Shown: in pieces, positions 20,474 through 30,069 of the stretch
How positions within the stretch are numbered: the first letter of the stretch is position 1
Layout: each line of letters begins with the position of its first letter
Source: Gonium pectorale
Lineage: Eukaryota; Chlorophyta; Chlorophyceae; Chlamydomonadales; Volvocaceae
DNA length: 32,595 nucleotides
NCBI GenBank assembly: GCA_001584585.1
Contig: LSYV01000012.1
Location: 1,439,130-1,471,724 of the forward strand
Direction of reading: 5' to 3'
Made by a program: the position numbers and the translations under genes
Notes under the pieces: generated by a model
Told to the model about the DNA's origin: nothing
Seen by the model: the letters and a program-made list of their open reading frames with translations, nothing else
The model's database searches: none

Positions 20474-23400
20474 ATGGCCTGCTGCTCGCGGCCCCTTTTT
20501 GGCAAAGGGACGTCCGACCGGGTAGGACGCCACTTGGGCGCATGCCAATGTCGAACCGCCTTGCAGGCGTCTGGATCACCGAGTCAAGCTGTCATGCGTA
20601 ACAGGATCAGGCGCTACTGTGGGATCCCGCTGACCTTTCCGGCTGGCTGGACAAGGAAGGTGAGTGACTGCTCGTGACCCTCCCGCTCCCAATGAAGCCG
20701 GAGGGACGTGGCGGTGTGTTGTGCGTTGCTTCCTTGCAGAATACTTTATGATTGAACTATTTCATGGCCGCAGGAAGCAAGAGCACATCTTGGAAGCGGC
20801 GATTCTTCGTTCTCAAGGTACAGTGTGCTGGATGGGAAGTAGGCTGCCCACTGGGCTGGTGGACTGGGATACCTATCCGCAAGCTTCTGCAAGTACCGAG
20901 CACCATCCGATTCTTCAGGGCTCAGCTGCGCTTACACATGCTTGCCGCTACTGTGAAGTCCGCTGCCCCCTGGCCGCGATGCACCGCGCAGCCTTCCCAA
21001 CCACCCCTGCACCATCCACTTACGTGCAGGGCAGCAACTTCTTTTGGTTCGAGAGCCAGGGAGCGCCCAAGCCCCGCGGTTTCATCCCGCTCGAGGGCGC
21101 CGCCGTGACCTGCCGTACGGTCGTCAACCGTACCGGCGAGAAGCCACACGCGCTCTACGTACAGCTGCCCCCCGAGGCGTTTGACACGTGCAGTCGGCAG
21201 CAGCTCACCGTCGCCGCCATCAGCGAGGAGCTGCAGGTACCGTTCGTTCTGGATTTCGGCTGTTCAGGCGCCTCGAATATGCCGGTGGTGCTCGCAAAGG
21301 GCCCCGAAATCTGCGCTACTCCGTCACACATTTGGATGGGTTCGCTGTCTTCCCACACGCCCCCCAACCAGGCACCCTTGCCCCCTTGCCTGCACGCACA
21401 GCGTTTGCCAGGTATGCGTGCCTCTCCCCGCTAGGCACCCAGTCTTCTCCCTTCCCGGCATCCCCGCCCTGCGCGCCACCGCGGCTCGCGACCGCAGACC
21501 CTGTGGTACCGAGCCCTGTCCCAGGCGGCCATCCCGCGACCGGAGCTGCTGGCGCGGCTGCAGCAGGAGGGCAGGTGGGCGCGCAAGGGCAGCCCCCGCC
21601 AGGGCGGAGCAAGGCCTAGCAGGGGGCCCTCCCGACTGCCAACCGCCCAGCTTCCAACCCATCCTGTTCCGCCGCCCTGATTGCGAGCGAGCGCCATCTC
21701 CTGTTGCCTCCCTCCGCAGGCTCGACGAGGTCGTCCCCAGTGCCCGCAACACGGCAGCAAATGCCATGCCCGCGAACGGTTACCACGCGAGCATGTCCTT
21801 CAGGGCGTCCGGCGCCTCGGCGGCGGCCGCTCCGCCCACCGCCGGCGCCGCCCGGGGCCTGGACCGGCGCTCTCGCACGCCGCTGCTCGACGAGCAATAC
21901 GAGACCGGGTCCGCGGCGTCGTACGCGTCCGAGCCCGTACACGCAACGCGTCATGTTACGACGTCCATTGCCGCACAGCGGCACCAGCCAAGCAAGTCCG
22001 AGGCGTACCACGTGGCGCCGCCGCGTGGCGGCGGCGGCCACTCCCGCAGCCGCGGCGGCCACGGCCGCGGCACCTCGCCATCGCGCGGCGGACGCGTCAT
22101 GTTCGCCGCCGCCGAAGGCGACCGCGCGCCGCTGCTTGGCGGTGGCGGCGACGACGGCAGCACGGCTGGCACCCGCAGCGATGACATTGTGGGTGACCAC
22201 TGGGACGCCACGCCGCGGCGCTCCCCCGCCGCCAGCCACTACTCCGCCATGCGCTCCAGCGCGCAGGGGGCCGACGGTGGGCCCAACGGCGGTGCCGGCG
22301 CCGGCAGCAGACGCGGCTCCGGCTGGGAGAAGGGCGGCCGGGACAGCCGCGCCCAACGCGCCTATGAAGACGGCGACGATGGCGGCGCGCATTACGATGG
22401 GTCAGACCCACGGGACGCTCGGCCGTCGGGAGCGGCCCACGGGTCGCGCCGTTCATCCGTCTCCCCCGGCCGCCGCAGCGGTCGCTCCTTTGCAGCTGAG
22501 GGCGGCGGCGGCGCCCGCAGGAGTGCGGCGCCGGATTCCCGCTACGATGGCGGCAGCGGAGGCGGAGGCGAGTACCAGCGACGGAGCGAGCGCCGGCCCA
22601 GCGCCGGCCCAGGCGAGCGGTCGTACCGGCCGTCGGAGGCGGCACCGCCAGCGCCGCGCCACGGCGATGGCGGCGGCTCCAGCGTGAGTGGCTCAGGCAG
22701 CTTGCTGAGTGCGTACCTGGAGCAGCAAGCCCCGCTGGCGGCGTCCCATCACCACCGAGCGTCGGGCAGCACAGATGAGGTTGTGGGCGACCGTGTGCCG
22801 CGGGATCGGAGTCGCGTCCACAGCAGCGCCGCCGGGGGCGGCAAGTCCTCGGTCCGGCCGTCGGCCTCCGGCAGTGGCGAAAACGGCCCCGGCGGCGCCG
22901 GACACCGCTCGACCAGCCCCAACAACGTCCGCGGCTCCGTGAGCTGGGCGCCCAAGCACTCGGTGCACGCCGACCCGCGGGACGGTGGCACGCAGCTCCG
23001 AAGCCATGCCCTGAGCGTCAACAGCAGCGGCACCAGCGGCAGTGACGCGCCCTCAGTTGCCTCGGGCCATGGTGCCTCCGGCGCCGCAGCGGCCACGTCC
23101 AACCGCGCTTCCGCTTCCGCTGCGCCGCGCGGCAGCAGCCGCATCCCGCAGTCCGGCTCCGGCGAGCTGTCGCACCCAGACACGGTCTCGGACCAGTCCC
23201 GCAAGACCCCTTACGACACGGCCATTGTGACCCAGCTGTCCGGGCTGCAGCACACCGTGGCCTCGGTCCAGGCAGCGCTTGTTGATATGCACCAGCAGCA
23301 GCAGCAACAGCAGGTGGCGCAGATGCAGCAGGCGCAGCTCCAGGCGCGCATCACGCAGCAGCTGCAGCTGCAGGCCGCCGCTGCCGCAGCGGCGGCTGCA

Positions 23401-25306
23401 GAGGCACGCACCTCGGCCATGATGCAGGGCCTGTCTCCGCCGCCGCCGCCGCCACCGCCCGCGCCAGCTGTCCCACTGCCGCCACCGCCGGCCACCGCCG
23501 CCATCACGGGCGGCGCCTCCGGCGCCGCCGCTCGACGCCGCATGCGCTGGCGGCGGCCGCGGCGGCGGCCGCGCAGCAGCGCGCCGCCGCGGCGCGCTCG
23601 TACGACGCGTACGCCCACGGCGGTGCCGCCACGCCGCCACCGGTGCAGGGCCGTGCACTTTCGGCATCGGAGATGCTGCAGCCGCCTCCTGCGTCCGCCG
23701 CCGCCACCGAGAGCGTCGTTAAAGCGGCCGCCGCCAGGGATCAGGAGCGCAGCGTGTTGGTGGCCATGCAGCAGACCCTGGTGCGCATGCTGAACGAGGG
23801 CCGTCCTGAGGACGCGGATCCCTCGCTGCCGCCGCCGCAGTCGGACCCGGGCGGCGCCTGGCATGGGGTACACCACGGCTCGACGCGCGGCTCTGCCATG
23901 GGCAGCAGTGGTAGCGGTCGCGAGGCGTGGCAGCAGCAGCAACACCAGCACCAACAGCACCAGCAGCGGCCTTCCTGGCAGCCCGTAGTGGAGGCCGCCG
24001 CGCAAGGGTATGGCGCCGCGCTGTCAGGGGTCAGCCACGATGCTGCCGCTTACAATGCGCCGCCGCCGCCGCCGTCCATCAAGGTCGCTCCCCCGCCGCC
24101 GGCGCCCCCGCCATCTCAGCCGCCCATGCCAACGCACGTGATGGCGCCGCCGACGCCGCCCATGCCGTACAATGCCGCCGCCAGCAGCGCGCCGCCGGCG
24201 GGCCAAGCCAGGCCTCCGCCGCCGCCGCGGAGCGGCGACTTCCACTCGGAGCTGATGGATCAGATCCGCAACCAGGCAGAGTTCAAGTTCCGGAACCACG
24301 TCCGGCGTGACTCCATTGCGCCCGTCGCCGCATATCACCCCTCCTCGCCGTACTACGAACCCACTGGCCAGGTCCTGGCAGGTATGCTGGGGCCGGACCT
24401 TGGGGCTCTGCAGGACGCGCCCGGAGCAGCGTGGGTCTGGTGAACGACATGGCATTCGCTTTGGCTTGCGCGCGCGTGCCGCAGACCCGGCATTTCCCGC
24501 ACACCCTCACTCGTCCAACAAAAACCTTTTTTGACGAGTCGGGCCGGCGCGCCGGACCGTTCACACCACCATCCTCACGCACGCGCTCGTGGTCCCATGT
24601 AAGATGTAACGGCAGCCCTATCTCGGCACCTCGCTGGCATTTGGTCTCATGCTCGGCCCCCAGGTGCTGCTATGCAGGTGTGATGCCTGCGAGCACTGGC
24701 GCCCTTCCCCTGCCCCCACCGACTGCAAGCAGCCCCAAGGCGCCAGGCGGCGCACCGCTGACGCCGGCGGCGCTCGCCGCCGCCGCTGCTGCCGCGGGGC
24801 AGGCCCGGATAGCCCGCGGCGCCAGTGCCGTCCCGACCCCGATGTCGCCCCAAACACATCCGCTACCGCCTCAGCCGCCACATTCGCCGCCGCACCCGTA
24901 CGCAACCGACGACGTGGCCTCCACTCCAATCGCCAGGCTGCATCCGGACGGAGCTTACGGGGCCTCAGCCTCTGGCGCCGCGCCCGGCAGCCCCCAGACC
25001 CCGCCGCATAGGCCGCCACCGTCTCTTGGCGGCAGCTCCGTGCGCTCCGCAGCCGCCGCGTCCATGGACGCACGCGACCGGCGGCAGTACAGCTCGGCGT
25101 ACGGCAGTGTGTACGAAGTCCCTCGTGCCGTACCGGTGATGGCTGAGGGGCAGTACCCGCAGGAGGTGCGGGAGGCGCTGGCTCGGGGCATGGAGGACGT
25201 GCGCTCCAGGTACACCTCGGCCTCGACTGTGTCGGCGGGGGCGCAGCAGGAGAGCGGGCAGGCCTCCATGCGGCCCTCCTCGGTGCTGCACTGGCAGGCG
25301 CAGTAG
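20474..25306 (+). CDS. PH-domain protein with Gln-rich coiled coil, polyproline tracts and WH2-like motif
   Basis: Exons 20474-20521, 20605-20659, 20774-20817, 21030-21236, 21498-21574, 21720-24381, 24678-25306. Junction phases agree and the exons sum to 3722 nt; one missing base near 23530 would make about 1240 codons. Residues ~29-130 form a pleckstrin homology domain: GWLDKEG, SWKRRFFVLK, GSNFFWFES, then the C-terminal helix LWYRAL with its conserved Trp121. PH domains bind phosphoinositides or proteins at membranes. A long Ser/Gly/Arg-rich disordered region follows, then a probable coiled coil with a Gln run (nt ~23226-23425), polyproline (23437-23500), a second Gln/His run (~23930-23970) and dense polyproline (24060-24235). 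Directly after it, SELMDQIRNQAEFKF (24246-24290) resembles an actin-binding WH2 motif. The C-terminal exon is Pro/Ala-rich and ends EVREALARGMEDVRSRY... to TAG. I know no named family with this order; a membrane-recruited actin regulator is an inference. The first two exons are the least certain. Confidence 0.75.
24246..24293 (+). other. WH2-like motif in the PH-domain protein
   Basis: SELMDQIRNQAEFKFR follows a polyproline tract. The WH2 pattern is an amphipathic helix with L-L-x-x-I-R followed a few residues later by L-K-x-V. Here L-M-x-x-I-R and F-K-F occupy those places; the usual Gly after the helix is absent. SCAR/WAVE-type WH2 motifs are similarly degenerate. Confidence 0.45.
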
Positions 25307-26738
25307 GCGTGGTGTGGCCATGCGGGCGTACGGACGTACGGGTCGTACGGACTTACGGGCGTACGGACATGCGTGGGCGCGGCATGCGGCGGTGCGCTCG
25401 TATTGGGATTGGTAATGCAGCGATGCGCGTGAGTGATAGGTTGCGTCGTGAGCGTGCCTGGACGGTTTGGGGTGGGCGATTGGGCGCGTTGGGTCTTGGA
25501 ACGAAGCCGGGAATGCAAACAAGGCATGCTGCGAGGTCGGTTCCGCTGGGGGCCAACTGAGAGGCCTTGGCTTACAGAGGGGCCTGCGTCTGCGGCTTAA
25601 CTGCCAAACGGCGGGGCCACTCGAGTGTTGCTCTCTGACTGCCGCATGGCACTTGGCTGCATACCTTCCCGCCCAGCGGGCCGTGACATGTCACACGATG
25701 CGGTTCGTTAACGGTTACCATCATGTCGTAATCAACTGTGTGTCGCAAGCGGGCCGTCGAGACGAATAGTGTGGGACTTGTGGTTCACGGCCCGGGCAGA
25801 ATGCATGTGGTTTGTACCGTACGCGCTGGAAAAGGCGCCAGCGGCCTTGGGTGTACTGCACGCATGGGGTAGAGTTGACACGGATAGACGCTTATGTATG
25901 TTTCTCTTGAGGGCTGCTGGGTCCTTAAGGGTCAGGGTTGCTGCAGGGTCCATCACCCAGCCTGGCAAGCCGTCACTCTGAACTTGGAACTGAATTCAAC
26001 TAGAGCTCTTACAATTTCTAGGTTGCCTTCCCCGTTTCTGGTTCTCTTTTTGTTGACTCTCGCATACGCACGGTCTCTCAGATAAAATCTCCCACCGCAG
26101 GTTACGAGCCTTACAACGTTTGGCCTTCCAGTGACGTGCTCCTGATACTTCCCTTTCCTGCCCATTCCCAATGAACCCCTTACCTCGTAGCATCTGACGG
26201 ACTTTGGTTGTGTGGAGCAGAAATTGACTGGGGCAGCAAAAGGGAGCTGGGGCTGCTGGGGGGAGGCAGGGCAGGTGTCAAGTGGGTCCAAGGAACAGCA
26301 AAACCATCTGGGTTATGACATGGTAGACATGACTATCGACCGGATCCACGAGCGGGATGCAAGCCTGCCACTGTGGTTTGGACTGATGGCCATGCCGTCG
26401 TGAGATGTGGGCAGTTGGCAGGCTCGTGCATGCAGCATGCAGCACATGTGTGATTGGCATTAGATTATGTACATGGAATCATTGCTCACAGTAAGTAGTC
26501 GAGAGAGAGCTGCTCAACCATAAAGTTGTACAAACGCCTTGCCCGCCGCTCCTTCACCCTTCCTCACCCTCGTGCACTGCAATCGCCGACTAAAATATTA
26601 CACGACTTAGCACAGCTCTCACTGCCTGGCAAGCATGACGCTAACGCAAACTCCCGTCAACCCTGGCTTTCCCTGAGCAGCCTAGGCAACTTCTTCGCGA
26701 CAGCGCTATACACTGCATTTTAGATAGCGTTGGTGGCC
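25307..26738. other. Intergenic region before the MYB gene
   Basis: Begins with a short GTACGG repeat (25326-25366). From about 25980 to 26700 it is more A/T-rich than the genes and probably holds the MYB promoter. A minus-strand open frame at 25953-26291 lacks recognisable motifs and strong codon bias. No TGTAA was noticed soon after the PH gene's stop. Confidence 0.45.
25326..25366. repeat. Short tandem GTACGG repeat
   Basis: Five units of 8-9 bases (GCGTACGG, ACGTACGG, GTCGTACGG, ACTTACGG, GCGTACGG) beginning 20 bases after the stop of the PH-domain gene. Each intact CGTACG is itself palindromic. Confidence 0.8.
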
Positions 26739-29700
26739 ATGGCTACGTGGTCAGCGTCGGAAGACGAGCAGCTGCGCAAGCTTGTCAAAGAGTATGGACC
26801 CAAGCGCTGGAGCGTTATTGCGTCTAAGCTCAAGACGAAGGGCAGCAAGCAGGTGCGCGTGATGCGGGAGGTTGTGGAGGTGGACGCCCTGCCTCAGCCG
26901 GAATTCGTTGCGTGCGCAGTGTCGCAGGCGATGGAAGAACCACCTGAACGCCGACCTGAAGTCAGGAGGTTGGACGCCCGAGGTGAGAGGGTCTCACGGC
27001 CCGAGAAAAGGGCTGGCGTGCTCGAAGGACATGGCAATGTCTGCCCCACCCTGTTCGCTTTTTGCTAATTTTGGGCGTGTCGTTTCCACGCTTCTGCTCC
27101 ACCGCCAATCGGCGCAAGGCATTGAGCCCCTACGCCTGCGCCCGCAGGAGGACCGCATTCTTATGGAAGGGCATAGATTATACGGGAATAAATGGACAGA
27201 AATAGCAAAGATGGTTGGTGGACGGACCGACAATGCCGTGAAGAACAGGTGAGCCGGGTGGGTGCATGGGTTTGAGTCGAGCATCACGGGGTAACCCGCG
27301 ACACGCACCCCTACGCCGGACGAAGCTGGCATGTGGTCCCAATGCCAAAGCCACAGCAGTCATGACACACCGCATGTCCACCCTGGAACGGCTTTACGAA
27401 GTTGTCACCGTCGGCCATCCCCAGGTTCTGTATTGCCATATCCTAATGGTCCTGTCCGCCCCGCTTTTGCTGCGGTTGCAGGTATGCGGCGCTCTGCAAG
27501 CGCGATTCGCGCGGCGTCCAGCGCGCGCCAGCGGCTGTCAGCGGCCGTGGGCGACGCGGGCGCAAGCCGCGACCGTCCGACTCGGACGATGGTGGGAGCG
27601 ACGCGGAAGAGGAGGATTCGGACGCATACGAGGTAGACGATGCAAAGCGGTCGTCCTCGCCCTCCTCTGAAAGCCGTGAGGCCAGCCCAGTCCGCGGCGG
27701 GAGGTCTCACGGCGTCAGCAGAGTGGAGAGCGGCAGCGGCGCCGCCAGCCCGCCGGACGCGGCGGCCGCAGCGCCCCAAGCGCCCATCGGCTCCAGCGCA
27801 GGGCGCGCGTCCGTGCTGGGCCGGCGGCGGCAGCAAGGGGCGGGATCGCCGCCGCTTCAGCCGGAGGCCGAGGCGGCGGGCATAGGGGCGGGTGGGGCAA
27901 AGCGTCGGGCGCTCACGGGCGGCAGCGGGGCCCCAACGCGGCGGGCCGACGGCGCCGGCTATGGCGGGCTGGGCGTCGGCAAGCAGCTCATGTCGATGTC
28001 CACACCCCCAATGCTCTCTCGGGAAGCTTCCAACGCCGAGGACGAGGAGGAGGAGGGGGCGGCCCCAATGATGCGGCAGCACGGAACGCAGCAGCGCAGC
28101 GACCAATCGGGTGACGAGGCAGCGGACTCGAGCCAGGAGGAGTCGGAGGACTTGCTTGTCACGGGGCCAACGGGGTACCGGGACGAGCAGCAGCAGGCGC
28201 GTCACGGGAACAACGGGTTGCGCAAGGGCGGAGCCGAGCCCAGCAGCGTCTCTGGCGGCGGCGGTAGCGGCGGAGGCTTTGGCTTTGCGGCGCCCAAGAA
28301 GCTGCCGCTGACCATCAACATCCCCAACGCCGCCAGCGCGGAGCCCAGCACGCAGCCGCCGCCCACCACCTCGGCGCCGGCGTATGGCATAGAGATTCGG
28401 GTGCTCAAGGTGAGGGGGGAGGGGCAAGGGTCAGTCGGTGAGGGGCCAAGGATAGGCGCGCTTGGCAGGGCCGCACCAGCTCCGTGCCTCACACCAGGAG
28501 GCAAGTGCGGCTGGGAAGTGCGCTTTTCGTACGCGTGTCGCCCTGTGTGAGGCACGGTGCCTGCAGGGCTCCGGTAAGGTCCAGTGGATCGTGTGGGGCT
28601 CATACGCGTGAGGCTACAGCAAGACAGGGCGCTACGACACAGGAAGACTCAACTCAGCCCGGCCATCCTCCTCCCTAACGCAACGTGTTCCCATTCGTAC
28701 CGACCCCAGGACCTCCTCTCGCCCTGCGAGATCCAGTACGTCCGGGAGCTCAACGACATGCAGCTGCCGCTGCACATAAACCTCGACGACGACCTCGGCG
28801 CCGCCCAGGGCCGGGGCGGCTGTGGCGGCCGCGGCGCCGACCCGCCGCTTACCACCAGCCGCCAGGCGGCGCAGAACGCCCTCGCGGCGCTGGCCTCACC
28901 CGGCAGCAGCGCTGACTTTAATGACGTTCTCAAATGGTTCCAGACGGGCCTCACCCCGCGAACGTGCGGAAGCGACACGCCACGGCTTCTCGGAGCCCGC
29001 CTGGGCTTCACACCGCGCGGCATGGGCGGGTTAGGCGGCCTCTCCAGCAGCGCCCATGGCGGCCGCGAGGGCGAGGACGTCGCGTCCGGGATGCTGGGCA
29101 CGGGCCTCACCCCGCGCTGCCTTCTGACGGGGACGAGCCCGCTGGGTCCGGCGGCGGACGCCCTGGCGGCGACGCCGTCGCGGCGCACGCGGCGACAGAT
29201 CGCCGTGGCAGCGGCGGTGGCGGCGGCGGCCTCCGCCGGGCCGGGTCCGGGGTCATCGTTGCAGGACGCTGGCGGCGGGAGCCAGCTGGACCCTCTCTCG
29301 CAGGGCGCCGCGGGGAGCCTGGGCAGCAGCGGGCTCGGGGGCTCCGCTGGCGGGGGATTTGGCATCATGTCCCCATCAGGCATGGAGATGCACGCGGGCC
29401 ACAGGCAGCTTCTAACGAAGCTGATCCAGAACGCCGCGGGCGTGGAGTCTGCGGCGGCCTTGGGGGCAGCGGGTGGAGCCGGGGCCGGCGGTGGCTCGTC
29501 GAGCAACAACGTGCCGGGGGACCCGCACGGCGCGGGCCCGCAGCACAAGGGCTTGAGGTGGGTTGCGTGGCAGTGCGCGATTCAGAGGCTTGGCAGGTTT
29601 GGGGCAGGGTTGCGCGTCAGGAGCCTTGGAGGCGGCGCGTGTGCGGGGCAACGGCGGTCGTGTACGGCTAGTGGGGTCACGTGTGTGCGGTGCGTTTGCG

Positions 29701-30069
29701 ACGTAACGCCAGCTCGGGCGCGCTGAGGTTCACATGCTGAGCCGGCAGTAGTGCGCAAGGTGGGATGAACTGAGGAATTAGCGGCAGTTCGCCCACGGTA
29801 GGGCACTAGGCGCGGCTTTCAGTCCACGCAGTTGCCATGGGATGCCCCTTTACGGCCTTTCCAGCTCACCTTGATGTGTCTCCGTGATGCCTCGCAGGGT
29901 GGTACCGCCCTCACCTTCCGCCGATGACGGGCAGGCCCAGGGCAGCGCCTGCGGCGTGGTGGTGACGCCGTACTTCACACAGCAGGAGCTCCTCATGCTG
30001 CTCGAAGTCCTCAACTCGGGTGACCTGCAGGCGCTGCCGCCACCGCCGGCGGCGGTCTCGCAGCAATAG
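26739..30069 (+). CDS. R2R3-MYB transcription factor, FLP/MYB88/MYB124-like
   Basis: DNA-binding nuclear regulator. Six exons: 26739-26852, 26920-26982, 27148-27248, 27482-28409, 28710-29557, 29898-30069. They sum to 2226 nt and 741 residues with all phases consistent. Repeat R2 (residues ~3-49) keeps its three spaced Trp (W4, W24, W43; RWSVIASKL, CRRRW). Repeat R3 (~53-100) has GGWTPEED, NKWTEIAKMVGGRTDNAVKNR, and Tyr94 where the third Trp is replaced. The linker (NADLKSGGWTPEED) and NRYAALCKRD fit the FLP/MYB88/MYB124 branch of land plants, which controls cell divisions, better than ordinary R2R3 or three-repeat MYBs; this is judged from memory of the family. The C-terminal 640 residues are low complexity (acidic Ser-rich, Gly/Ala-rich) apart from two islands: LLSPCEIQYVRELNDMQLPL and, at the end, TPYFTQQELLMLLEVLNSG. 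ATG 26739 has context GGCCATGG. Confidence 0.9.

Noticed and set aside
20474..20659. Single first exon of the PH gene reading through to PAGWTRK
   Set aside because: That frame does not match a PH domain. An intron at 20522-20604 puts the following bases in the frame GWLDKE, which fits the family and the phase of the next exon.
20740..20773. Exon of the PH gene starting right after TTGCAG at 20739, which would place a stop codon in the PH domain and suggest a pseudogene
   Set aside because: The later acceptor GGCCGCAG at 20773 joins in phase and gives GWLDKEG followed by SKSTSWKRRFF, a normal PH start, so no defect is needed.
21181..23793. Single 870-codon open frame taken as one protein
   Set aside because: Its first part runs through introns of the PH gene and its last ~90 codons are the wrong frame after the apparent base loss near 23530.
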